NCBI GenBank assembly: GCA_016169945.1
Contig: JADLSH010000318.1
Location: forward strand, 2,204,501-2,268,500
Direction: 5' to 3'
Source of the DNA: Trachythela sp. YZ-2020
Taxonomy: Eukaryota > Cnidaria > Anthozoa > Malacalcyonacea > Clavulariidae
DNA length: 64,000 nucleotides
The translations under genes were made by a program, and so were the position numbers. How positions within the stretch are numbered: the first letter of the stretch is position 1; every line of letters begins with the position of its first letter. Below, one piece after another: positions 46,756 through 64,000 of the stretch. Under the pieces are notes generated by a model. It was given only the letters and a program-made list of their open reading frames with translations, had not been told where the DNA came from and made no database searches.

Positions 46756-48350
46756 TTCTTCCGCAAGCATCGCCTTGAAATGGGCGGGCAGAAATTATTT
46801 GCTGGAAAAAAAAACGCAACCTACCCCGGGGATCCAAGAGATGCCTGCGGAGGAGGCTAGGACAGACGAAGATGATGCTTTGTTTCCTCTAAGGTATATT
46901 AAATTTTATGGTCACGTGTGTCATGCACGCATTTCGTCGTTTTAATTTGTTCAGGCGTTTTTAGCTGCAATTAAGGTGGCTACCTATAAGTTTTTGAAAT
47001 ATGGAATTTCTGACTTATACAGAGCAACATTCTAAGATTATTGTACAAAAAATTTTACGTTATTCCAGTTGCTATGGTAACAATGACGTTTCAATATGGC
47101 CGATATTTTGGCTTTTAACACACTTTCTTTTAACTCAGTTTAAGTTTACCTTCTGTATTAGTTTGTAAGCTCTATCGTAACGTGCGTTAACACAAACTTG
47201 TTGAACATATATGATAACACATGGAGTAACGCAGTTTTCGACGCATTTTATACAAAAAAGAACTTTAATATTTTTATGACTTTGGATGTGGAATATGGAA
47301 AAATGCGCGAGTCTGGTGCGAGTGTACGGAGCACAAATGCACAATAGCAATTAAATCGAAATTAAATAGATTATGTCATGAAAATGATTTATGTTTTACG
47401 AACTTTTTCGATTGTAAGCAGAAGGTGAGAAGCTTATTACCAAATTACCAAATTAACACTTGGTGGACTTCTTGTCATTTTCATCGTCAGTTTGGATTTG
47501 ATATTACACATTGTAGGTTCCTATACCACACGCTTAAGTAAATTAAAACAAGCAGAGCAAAGGATTGATTTCCAACGTGAAAATTATAGAATTTGATGGG
47601 GTGTTTTCAATTCCCATGGGAATACACTGTGCGTTGTTTTCATGCTATTAAAGGTTTACTTTCGGATCCTTTTTATTCGTTTTTTTCAATTCCCATGGGA
47701 ATACGCTATGCTTTGTTTTCACGCTAATATGTTGGTTTCATAGTGAAAACTTGACTTTATAATGAATCCTCTTTGATTAGATATGATAAGTATCTTGTTA
47801 CTTTCGGGTTTGCTTTAATTAATAATAAGCAGGAACAATTGAACAATTAAGTCATTGTTTGTTAAAACAAATTACGGAAGTGGTTTGAGAGCAGCTGCGA
47901 TATGCCATGCAAATGAAGGCGTTTCGGTTAAATGAGTATGATAATTGCGTTTTATATCATCTTTTCTAATATTTCGACCTGTTTGAACTACAGTAATAGA
48001 TAAAACTGTACTATATGGTAATTAAACTATATGGCAATTTCGGTTAAAAATTTGCCAATATGGCGCATTTAAAAATGACAATCACAGTCTGTGATGTTTC
48101 TTTCATAAATTTCCACTACGGTTACATACAAATGAAAAGAAAATAGTGCACCATTTTATAATCTTTATTTCACACTACAATACTTGAAAATTGAAATATT
48201 ATTGATTGATTAATACAAATAATTATTGTACATTTCAGTAAATTATTAACGCAATAGAAATGTTCGCGCAGTTTCGAAAAAGTAAAAATTAGAATTATCA
48301 TTAAATTACGTTTTGTAACATATTCCATATTCCAGAATGTTTATAATTAT
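46756..48350. other. Intergenic region, no gene recognised
   Basis: It starts with a GC-richer block (46,760-46,860) resembling an interspersed repeat end. Two copies of a block with palindrome ATTCCCATGGGAAT lie at 47,610-47,623 and 47,689-47,702. The remainder is AT-rich and without exons. Confidence 0.45.
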
Positions 48351-55387
<7,037 letters not shown>

Positions 55388-55735
55388 ATTGTTAGGTTGC
55401 CCAAGTGCAAATTTCTATAAAATCGAGGTATTTTTGGTGTAAACTTGCTCTAGCTACAATTTTTCAAAGGTTTTAGACTAACCACCGGAAATACGTGCTC
55501 GATTAACATAGGAGCAATTTCCGGAAAAAAAGCGAACCTGACGTCACATCCGAATACGTAGTTTGCTGTAAATGGATCTTCTCGTCAAAAACGACGCCAT
55601 TTTCAAATCACAAAGTATTGTGGGCTATAGAAAAACAAGCCAATTATATATATCCAAACAGTACATTTCTTTAGAAATCCTGCCACTTAATACAGGCATA
55701 CTTTGCTTTGTCCCAATATTGTTCTCTAAGCAATT

Positions 55736-55810
55736 TGAGGAAAGTTAGTCATCTCAGTAATTAAAGAATCTTTAATTAATGAGATGACTAACTTTCCTCA
55801 AATTGCTTAG
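55736..55810. repeat. Near-perfect 75-bp palindrome
   Basis: Arms CTAAGCAATTTGAGGAAAGT...CATCTCA are mirrored exactly around GTAATTAAAGAATCTTTAATTAA. It lies between the glutamate dehydrogenase start and the CDK1 3' end, so it could be a MITE or a transcript hairpin. Confidence 0.85.
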
Positions 55811-56026
55811 CCAAAAAAGTTGCAGCTTTTTGAGAAAGCCTATAAAGAGCTAAGTTACATAAACTGCAGTTTTAAATGTCAGTTAGGACATTTCAATAAA
55901 GCATGCTCTACTTGGGGTACCAGATTTCTAATTTTCTACCAAACATTACATGATTATTTACATTATTACATGGCGTTATAGGTCAGTATCTTTAGATAAA
56001 TGTCTCTTTAGGGCAAAAAAATAAAA

Positions 56027-58213
56027 TCAAGAAAGTTCAGGCAATGCAGGCAACAAGTTAGTATTAAGGTCCAAGAAATAGGAATGTTGCAGCGCCTTCT
56101 TGCAAGAGATGCGAAGACTTGGTTGATAAATCAAAAATTTCTCGAGCAGGTCCATACCACTGCAACCGAGTGTTGGCAAAATTTTCTTCAAACCATCATT
56201 CTCTGATCTGGTCCACTTGGGAAACGTTGGTTTGTATTGAGGTAACTTGGATATACCAGGCCAGTTTTCTTCAGTCGGCGTGCCTAAATGCCTGCAATTA
56301 TGAAACCCAAAGTAAAGGTTTTGTCAGGAGGTAATTACTAAGCATAGGACCTATCTCAAGAGTCTACATACCAGATTCTCTTGGGGGGGGGGGGGGGGTG
56401 TAGAATGGGGTGTCTGAAGGAGGGCATTGCAGTTATATCCTCATGTTTTTGGGTTCATGATCAAAGGGAAATACATTTGTGCGCAACACATGAGGATGTT
56501 AGTTGCAGAGTTGATGATAACTTTTGTGTGGAGAGTAGCTGGATCTTACAAGGGAAGGGGTGTGTGTGATGCACAACCTTCATTTACCGAATGTGTAAAA
56601 CACTTCGGACCTACTTACCTAAAAATACGGAAAAGTTGATCAATTTCAGAATCACCGGCAAACAATGGTCGCTTGGTTACCATTTCGGCAAAGATACAAC
56701 CAATACTCCACTGGTCAACAGCAGTAGAGTAACGTGGGGAGCCAAGGAGAACTTCTGGGGCACGATACCATAATGTGACGATCTAAATAAATAGAACTGT
56801 ATAATTAAAGCAGTAATGAACTAATTTTGAAATTATCTCAAAATTATTATTTTATTATTCCACAATAAGCTGCTGTACTGTGTGTCTGAACTATGTGAAA
56901 TTTATTGAAACACTACAATTCTTATTTTGTTTAACCCATTAGCTGGCAATGCACCCAGATGCACCCCACTTTAGTATTTTACTCTGTCTAATGCCAGACT
57001 ATTTTACTTGTCAGTGGTACTCAGGGTACTGCCAGTTAATGGTTAACGAAACTATCTGCCAGTGTCTCTTGTTAACCCATTAGCTGGAAATGCGCCCAGA
57101 TGTGCCCTACTTTAGTATTTACTCTGTCTAATGCCAGATGATTTTACTTGTCAGTGGTAGGGTATGCCAGTTAATGGGTTAAACACAATAATGGTTTTAC
57201 CTCATGTGTGTATGCTCGGATGGGTAAACCAAACGCTCGAGCCAAGCCGAAATCTGCCAGTTTTATTACACCCTTGTCATCGATGAGCAGGTTTTGTGGC
57301 TTAAGATCACGGTGAAGTGTCCTTCGAGTGTGGCAGAACAACATGCCCGTCAGTATTTGATACAAATAACTCTAGAAAACAAACAGGAAAACTATCTATA
57401 TGAGTATATTCAAAATGTGAGGGCTCGTTGTAAATCATATTCTATAGTTTATTGGTTTGTGTCTGAACTACCTGTGAACTACCTATGTGAAAATGGAATT
57501 GTGTTATAAATATAAATTACCTTTACTAGCATTTGATCGAGCAATCCATTTGTGGTGTCAAGATGTTTCTTTAAATCCATTTTGAGGAATTCAAAAACCA
57601 AATAAAGCTTTTCATCTTGATGAACAACATGTTGTAACCTAAATACATTTTCACAAAAGATCCATATTCAGCCATTTTAAAAGCTGCAATGAATCGTAAT
57701 GCACCCTACTTTGGTATTTTACTCTGTCTTATCCCAGACAATTTCACTGGTTATAATGGGTTAACCAGATTATCTGCCAATGTCTCTTATTAACCTATTA
57801 AGCTGCAATATACCCTAATGGGCCCTATTTTGTTTATACTTTACTGTCGGGTGCCAGTGTTACTTACCATACAATATTTGGGTGCTGTAATTCTTTAAGC
57901 ACAGATATCTCTCTTAGAGATGTACTTGGCATCCCTTCTTCTTCACATTCTAGACGAATTTTCTTCAAAGCAACCATTTCATGTGTTTGCAAATTTCGCG
58001 CTTTGTAGACAATGCCATATGTACCTAGTAATAAAACGTAGGTAAAAATATTCAAAAATTGAAATGAGATAAAACGGCTTTTATGAGCAGAATCTGTGTA
58101 AAAAATGCCCGAAAATGTAACTAACAAACCTTCGCCTATTTTTTCAATCTTCTCGTAGTCTTTCATTGTAGTCATGATGAAATTGGACATGGAAGAAACT
58201 AGGGGAAAGACAC
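56027..58213 (-). CDS. CDK1: Cyclin-dependent kinase 1
   Basis: The serine/threonine kinase that, with cyclins, drives mitotic entry. Six coding exons: 58130-58213 (ATG at 58,166; in-frame ATGs also at 58,175 and 58,190), 57868-58024, 57521-57638, 57201-57371, 56619-56782, 56027-56291. All junctions are GT/AG and in phase, giving 303 residues from MKDYEKIEK. Visible: the glycine loop IGEGTYG with inhibitory Thr/Tyr, the VALKK lysine, [28 protein letters not shown] with the activation-loop threonine, [12 protein letters not shown], and [13 protein letters not shown], which favours CDK1 over CDK2/3. The cyclin-binding helix reads PSTSLRE, not the canonical PSTAIRE. A 5' UTR exon ends at 58,594, where GTAAGT donors occur in tandem. 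Confidence 0.93.
56935..57182. repeat. TTAACCCATTAGCTGGCA repeat, two tandem copies
   Basis: About 110-bp units opening TTAACCCATTAGCTGGCAAT and closing TGCCAGTTAATGGGTTAA, so each unit has inverted ends. Further copies lie at about 57,690-57,840 (diverged) and 61,975-62,640. It lies in a CDK1 intron. Confidence 0.75.
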
Positions 58214-58593
58214 CTGAAAAATACACAAGGCAAATTGAAATACAAAGCGCGAACTATTGCCAGATTATTTTGGCTATTTACTGGACCGAACGTCTATTTA
58301 GTTTCACAAAGTAATATTTTATTGAATATTTTTAATATATGTGATCAGTTTGGGTGGCAGAAAAGTTGGAATTAGGGCTCAAAAATCGGTTGAAGTTCAC
58401 TACATGTAGTCGCCATTTGCTATTGTTGCCATTCAATATAAAATTATAAATGGCTGCCACGCTCAATAAAATCGTTTCTAACCGCCGATTTTTAACCGTA
58501 AGAACCTTAAACTCAGCCTAAAGCAAATCCAGTAATTACAGATAAGTGTACATTTATAAAAAGCAATATAAAATGTGTACTTACCTTACTTAC

Positions 58594-58885
58594 CTAACCA
58601 GAAATCTTGCGCTTCGAGACAAATCACTTATCAGCTTTCTTATTGACTAGCTTTGCTTTTTGGATTGGAAAACGACAAGACGACAACTTTTCGAATGTCG
58701 CGCATGTCGCATACTGACCAATCAGAAATTATCATTAGTCAACATCTACCAATGAAAATCGAGTATTTTATGCACACGTGATGTGTTAAATGTCACTAGA
58801 ATGATAACGTCGTGAAATTTGATTGGTCCATTTTTAACCAATTGGAACGAAGTTTAGCTTCGTGTTCTTTTTCTGCGAGAACAAT
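58594..58885. promoter_or_regulatory. Bidirectional CDK1-OSTC promoter
   Basis: About 290 bases separate the CDK1 5' UTR exon (minus) from the OSTC start codon (plus). It contains CCAAT boxes in both directions (58,664-58,668, 58,718-58,722, 58,749-58,753, 58,822-58,826, 58,838-58,845) and a TTCGAA at 58,690-58,695 that fits the CHR element consensus of cell-cycle promoters. No TATA box stands out. Transcription starts are not marked in the sequence. Confidence 0.7.
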
Positions 58886-61573
58886 ATGGAGTCTGTGTAT
58901 GGGCTGTATTTTCATGTTCTTGAACTGCCAAATATCAAGATAAAAAAGCCAGGATGGCTCAAAGCTCCTTCGGCAATGGTAGTTTTTGCTTTGGTGCTTC
59001 TCTCGTATTTCTTAGTCACTGGAGGTAAGGCGTTTTGAGTGAGTATAGGGAGTTAAAGTTGAAGACTTTTTGTAAACATATAGTTTTTAATATAGAACTG
59101 ACACGTTGACTATGCTGTATCAAACAAAAATTGACATTCATCATTCAAGTATAACAGTAAAAATTAACTTATGCCAATTTTGTCAGAAAAGGGAAGCATG
59201 GGTGACATATTTGGTTAGCCTGCTGCAGCCACTGAAGGTGAACTTATGGAAGGGTAGGGTACTAGGTTAGGACTATTTTCCATCCAGCAAACCGCCCTAT
59301 CGATTTTGGCGCAGACACAGCATGATTTGTACTACAAATTTATAGGCAAACCGGATGTTGTCTTGCGAGCAACATTGCAATATTGCTACGCATATTGCAA
59401 ATTTGATTGGTAGATTGCTCGAGCAATTTGCAAACTGTATCGCAGATTGCCGTGTGCGTTTGCTCATTCGCTACACGATGTTCCAAGTCATTTTACAGTA
59501 TTTGACTGGTTTGCAAGTTTTTTCGTGGAAAACCCAATTGAAGTCTATAAAGATCTACTCGAACAAGTTAGAAAAGTTATTCCTGTTATGAGAGAGATAA
59601 AGGACGAATAAATTATATTTAGTAGCAAAAGTATCATGTTTGTTTACCGCGAAAACAATAACAGTCAGACAAGTCACAATTTTAAAAGTATTGCATTATA
59701 AAACAAAGAAAACGTTATATAATAACAAAGCAATTAATGTAACGCCCGATTTATTGAATAACAACAATTTGTGTATAAATGATACAACAAACCCAACTCA
59801 ACCAAAAAAATATGACATATAGTTTCATATAGTCACTGTTCAAAGACAAAGTACGCACTGTATATATTACTTATACTATACTATTTTCGATTTTTTATGT
59901 TGTAGAATTTCTAAAGGCTTCTATCAGATGTAGGTTTTCACAATCCTCTGAAGGATCGATGTGTTTATAAAAGTATCTAACTGAATATCGTCCTTTATCT
60001 CTCTCATAACAGGAATAACTTTTCTAACTTGTTCGAGTAGGTCTTTATAGACGTCAATTGGGTTTTGGACGAAAAAACTTGAAATACTGTAAAATGACAT
60101 GGAACATCGTGTAGCGAATGAGCAAACGTACACGGCAATCTGTGATAACCGTTTGCAAATTGCTTGAGCAATCTGCCAATCAAATTTGCAATATTGCGTA
60201 GCAATATTGCAATGTTGCTCGCAAGACAACATCCGCGGTTTGGCTATAAAGTTTTTATAAAAATAAACAAACCCCAACCCCAATCTTAACCCCTTTCCTA
60301 ACCCTAACCAGTCTTAGAAAGTTAAGAAAAAGTGTTGGGCGCGGGCTTGAACCAGGGAGCTTGTACAATACAGTATAGGCCCAGCTAACGCACGCCCTAA
60401 CCCGCTACAAGCTCGCTGAAAAGAAGGGCAAAAAATACTATTTATATTTTAATTTATCTATAAACACATATAATTTTATGAAAGGGTGGATGGAAAATAG
60501 TCCTAACCAGTGTACTAGGGGTACCCTGCACAGACTTGACATGCTTGGAAACTCTTCGCTCTCTGACTTCTCTCCTGTGCTTTGAAGTAGGTACTCCGGT
60601 TTTCCCACCAAAAACAAACCATCCACCTTAGCTGTGCTCTGTGGTCGTATTGTGCCTGCCACAGGCCTGCATAGCACCCTAGTAAGCCTTCAACACAATC
60701 ATGCAAGAAATGTGTGACTGTATCCTTTGCAATTCAGCACTTGTTGCATGCAATTTATGCTGATAGATGGCTTAAAGTCTATGAACTGACTTAAACTACA
60801 TACATTTATATTTTGCTGTATGTGCATAACATATTTAATACTAAATTTATAATTTCAGGTATTATTTATGATGTCATTGTGGAGCCTCCAAGCATTGGCA
60901 GTACAACAGATGAACACGGCAACAGCAAACCTGTAAGAATGCCTTGTTATAGTAATTCATTTGACATACATTGTTAAATTTATGAACAACAGTGGTTTAA
61001 AAATAAGCTAATTTAAGTTTTACCACCGGCAGCTAAATAATTCAAAGCATTCTGAAAGCCCTGAATAAGCTGTAAACAAAATCGAAGAAATTCTACACTT
61101 TACCGTACCCAAGTAAGCTCTGAAATTATAATGGCTGCAATACTTTTTCCCTATAGGTTGCGTTTATGCCATACCGAGTCAATGGACAGTACATCATGGA
61201 AGGCTTGGCCGCAAGTTTCATGTTTTCTCTCGGTGGACTTGGCTTCATTGTTCTAGATAAATCAAACTCACCTGGGTTGCCGAGGCTTAATCGACTCCTA
61301 CTTCTAGCTCTCGGATTTATTTGTGTCATTGTTGCTTTCATATGTTGCCGTATTTTTATGAAAATGAAGTTACCGTAAGTATATTTGTGTTATGAAACAA
61401 ATCAAAATATGAAAGTATGAATGAATATCAATGTTTTTCCTTAAATGAAATATATTCAGAATAATAGTCTAGCAATTGTTTTACCATGTTGTATATAAGT
61501 AGTTATCCATGTAGCAATGATTTCTAATTGTAACCTTCATTTTCCTTTTAGGGGATACCTTTCAAGCTATTAG
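58886..61573 (+). CDS. OSTC: Oligosaccharyltransferase complex subunit OSTC (DC2)
   Basis: A small membrane subunit that links the STT3A oligosaccharyltransferase to the ER translocon for N-glycosylation. Four exons join in frame: 58886-59024, 60859-60932, 61157-61374, 61552-61573, giving 150 residues, about the usual length. Sequence: [20 protein letters not shown], three membrane segments ([57 protein letters not shown]), and a [10 protein letters not shown] loop typical of the family. A polyadenylation signal AATAAA lies at 61,603-61,608. Intron 1 contains the 59,265-60,508 transposon. It shares a promoter region with CDK1. Confidence 0.95.
59265..60508. mobile_element. DNA transposon with internal foldback, 9-bp target duplication
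   Basis: The ends GGTTAGGACTATTTTCCATC are mirrored exactly, with AGGGTACTA (59,256-59,264) and AGTGTACTA (60,509-60,517) as a 9-bp duplication with one mismatch, which fits MULE-type elements. Inside, about 250-bp arms (59,355-59,610 and 59,985-60,240) are inverted copies, so mirrored open frames ([18 protein letters not shown] and relatives) occur on both strands. No known transposase was recognised. Near 60,340-60,420 a minus-strand B-box-like GGTTCAAGCCC suggests a SINE-like insertion. Confidence 0.7.
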
Positions 61574-61602
61574 GATATGAAATAGAGGACTTAAATTGTT
61601 TT

Positions 61603-61608
61603 TAATAA
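61603..61608 (+). terminator. OSTC: OSTC polyadenylation signal
   Basis: AATAAA 30 bases after the OSTC stop codon, followed by a second AATAAA-like overlap and T/G-rich sequence. Confidence 0.75.
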
Positions 61609-61974
61609 AAATAAATCTGTGAATACCATTGCTAGACTGTGTTATAGTGATCTTTTGCTTTTGAGGACAAGAATAAATATTCTGTCAGATTTTGTCTATG
61701 TTTCGACTATATATTATAATCTTCAGGAATTATAAATCACTCCTCTACTATTTTTAAGGGGAGTGATAGGGAGTACCAATGCCAAAAAGATTATAGATAT
61801 TGATTATTAGTTTGCCTGGCGTAGAAGCAACCGAGGTTGGCTGTAAACTGGGCTTTCAGGGATAAATTAAGAAAGCACAAGCAATCTTTTATATTCTTTG
61901 TACTGGCTTACGGATCAAGCTCAGTGCAAAACGTGGTATTTTCTACAAAATACAACAATTCATTTCAATAATTA

Positions 61975-62640
61975 AGCCATTAGCTTGCAGTGCCCCCAGA
62001 TTAAAGGTGTGTGAATCCGATCGGATTTGGACAAAAATACACGCGCTCGGATCGGATTTTGTTGCTTTTCTGTCGGATCGGATTTTGTTGGTTTTTGTCG
62101 AATCAGATCGGATTTGTTTTTTCCTCGCATTGGGTCAGATTTTGTCATGAAAAATCATTGCAAACAATTAAGGTATTGCTATATTCCACAACTGTGAATG
62201 AGGCTTTTCAGTGTTTTCACTGTTCTCGAATTTATTTATCTTGGTTATAGTATTAAAGTTAAGGAAATTATAAAATATAAAGTATACAACTTTATCAGTG
62301 TTCGGATCGGATTAAGACTTTAGCATCGGATTTAATATTTTTTTTCGGATTGGATCGGATTACATTTTTCAGCTTCGGATCGGATCGATAAGTTAGACCA
62401 ACCTCCGGATTCAAATAATCCAATCCGACGCACGCCTCTACCCCAGATGCACCCTACTTTAGTATTTTACTCTGTCTAACACCAGACAATTTTACTTGTC
62501 AGTGGTAGGGTACAGCCAGTTAATAGGTTAAAACTATCTGCCAGTGTCTCTTGTTAATCCATTAGCTGGCAATGCACCCTACTTTAGTATTTTACTCTGT
62601 GTAAACGCCAGACGATTTTACTCGTCAGTGATAGGTGGGT
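61975..62640. repeat. TTAACCCATTA repeat pair, one interrupted
   Basis: The first unit (TTAAGCCATTAGCTTGCAGT at 61,973) is split by the 62,002-62,440 transposon and resumes at 62,449. A second unit follows to about 62,640 (GATAGGTGGGTTAA). Confidence 0.7.
62002..62440. mobile_element. GATCGGAT-rich hAT-like MITE with exact 8-bp target duplication
   Basis: Ends TAAAGGTGTGTGAATCCGAT and (complement) TAGAGGCGTGCGTCGGATTG. CCCCAGAT is duplicated at 61,994-62,001 and 62,441-62,448. GGATCGGATT words recur through the element in both flanks. There is no transposase. The TA-start with an 8-bp duplication fits hAT. Confidence 0.85.
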
Positions 62641-63530
62641 TAATATAGTTTTCACAACCACAGTAAAAAAATTTATTCCATCAAAGCATTCTTCATAATT
62701 TTCTATATTTACAACCATCATCTAAAATTGCAGTTTATTACTGCATAGACCTTGTCATTAGACATTACAAAATAATTCCTATAGTATATATTATATACTC
62801 AAAGTCACAAAATATTCACTCCTCGAACAGTTACATTTCATATTACCAGTGGTGGAGAGCTTATTTTGAGTGTAAATGGGGGGTTTGTCGGAAATTTAGG
62901 AGGCTTTGCCCCCTTCCCCACCGGAAAACGTGAATTTCCGCCACTGCGTATTACCGTAGATATTCAATAAAAAATTAACTGGTTATAACCAACCCATATA
63001 TTTTTTGTTTAAAAAATAACTCACAAAATTTTCACAGGACAAAAACCATAAACCGTAACTGCCTTTTTAATGTCATGACGAAAACTAATCCTAAAGAAAG
63101 TGCAGAGATTCTCATGCTCTTTAATAGTATGTGTTTACAGATTATACTTAAGTTGCCTAAGGCCATAGGTTTGAATTTTATCCTGTGAATATATTTTTAT
63201 CACATATATTTCAATTCAGGTTAGTCATTATATCACTAAGTGACGCAACGATTCACTCTTATTCCTTCAAATCTTATAATTTCTGGAAAACAGCCTGGAT
63301 TACTCACTAAATTATTCTGTATCTCGTTACCGGATCACTCTAAACTTTACTACTAAACTACTTTTCCTTAATCTTAAATTATTTTGTTCAGTTTTGGGCG
63401 TGTGTACAGCGACCATATTTATAGGCTACTACTCGTCAATATTACTTCTCAAAACAATCTGGGTTTGTAAGCAAATTATTTTCCACAACTTCATTCACAT
63501 TATATTCAGGTTCCTCTATGACTGTATGTT
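62641..63530. other. Non-coding, nothing recognised
   Basis: AT-rich sequence, presumably 3' flank or 3' UTR of the minus-strand gene that follows. No repeat boundary or exon was seen. Confidence 0.4.
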
Positions 63531-63532
63531 CG

Positions 63533-63928
63533 TTAGTTATCTTTGAAATCCTCCACCTTTTCAATCCGTCCATGTTCGATACAATTCAACTCATCAATTT
63601 TATCATTCATTTCACTTGAACAATCTGATTTGTTCGACTCATCTTCATCATCGTCAAATGGCAACGGCGAATTAGATCGCCCAATCTCAGCGCCATGGAA
63701 TATATATCGACATGGTGGTAGAAAGACGTGTGAAACATCTAGAAACATAAATAAGTTGGTATTACAAGGGTTCCTAAAATCATCAAACAGTTTACTAATT
63801 ACAAACGTCAATTTGTGGAGCTTTAAATGGCCGGAGGCCAAGGACAAATCGATCAAATTGTCGTTGAAATTGGATGAGAAATTTATAAAACTTTTCTTGG
63901 TTCTCTCCTTCCGTGATGTGTAAAAGAA
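63533..63928 (-). CDS. Unrecognised gene, last two coding exons
   Basis: Exon 63803-63928 (acceptor TTTTCAG, donor GTAATT) and terminal exon 63533-63738 (acceptor TTTCTAG) join in phase 1. They encode LLHITEGENQEKFYKFLIQF, FDRFVLGLRPFKAPQIDVYV, HVFLPPCRYIFHGAEIG and then an acidic, serine-rich tail (LPFDDDEDESNKSDCSSE) ending in EDFKDN and a stop. The splice signals and the change from a folded-looking to an acidic tail suggest a real gene, but I do not recognise the family. Upstream exons lie beyond the right edge. Confidence 0.55.
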   Translation of the reverse strand, partial: FFYTSRKERTKKSFINFSSNFNDNLIDLSLASGHLKLHKLTFVISKLFDDFRNPCNTNLFMFLDVSHVFLPPCRYIFHGAEIGRSNSPLPFDDDEDESNKSDCSSEMNDKIDELNCIEHGRIEKVEDFKDN

Positions 63929-64000
63929 CTGAAAACATAACGCATGCATAATTTGTACACGAATACTTCACTATCGCTGGTGCCTTATGCATTCTCTGAG

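Noticed and set aside
59355..59591. Plus-strand frame MLSCEQHCN
   Set aside because: It mirrors the minus-strand frame because both lie in the inverted arms of a transposon; no known domain.

Overview
This window looks like nuclear DNA of an AT-rich, intron-rich animal. Four host genes are recognisable: a ZMIZ-type SP-RING/MIZ protein, mitochondrial glutamate dehydrogenase, CDK1 and the oligosaccharyltransferase subunit OSTC. Standard GT/AG introns, tRNA-derived SINEs, BEL/Pao and CR1/jockey-like retroelements, hAT-like DNA transposons and a ZAD-type zinc domain suggest an invertebrate. A cnidarian is my best guess, but this is inference and no species can be named.

Layout. (1) Positions 1-5,419 are copy A of a segmental duplication and carry the last four coding exons of a ZMIZ gene whose 5' part lies outside the window. 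(2) 5,420-12,470 holds a dead hAT-like transposase gene, a truncated LINE and several MITEs. (3) 12,478-33,824 is a second ZMIZ copy (B) with its SP-RING exons. Its introns are packed with transposons, including two long foldback elements and a nest several levels deep (LINE fragment in a DNA transposon, in a foldback, in a BEL/Pao element, in a CR1-like element, in a ZMIZ intron). (4) 33,102-36,346 is copy B of the duplication; here the ZMIZ 3' exons are truncated, partly inverted and lack the terminal exon. (5) 37,009-37,335 is a small ZAD-like coding piece. (6) 37,600-46,755 is mostly satellite DNA: two inverted arrays of a 35-bp unit and two arrays of a 46-bp unit, with tRNA-like units and LINE fragments between them. 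(7) 48,351-55,387 (minus) is glutamate dehydrogenase with two alternative terminal exons. (8) 56,027-58,594 (minus) is CDK1, diverging from OSTC (58,886-61,573, plus) across a CCAAT-rich bidirectional promoter. (9) 63,533-63,928 (minus) holds the last two exons of an unrecognised gene.

The right third (48-62 kb) is ordinary housekeeping gene space with intact exons and splice sites. The left two thirds are a repeat-dominated, rearranged region. Strongest points for follow-up: the duplicated terminal exon of glutamate dehydrogenase; the duplicated, inverted and truncated ZMIZ copy; the PSTSLRE variant of the CDK1 cyclin-binding helix; the foldback elements, whose sister arms preserve the empty insertion sites; and the palindromic satellite complex. 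All exon models come from reading the sequence and matching remembered family features; no alignment or search was run.
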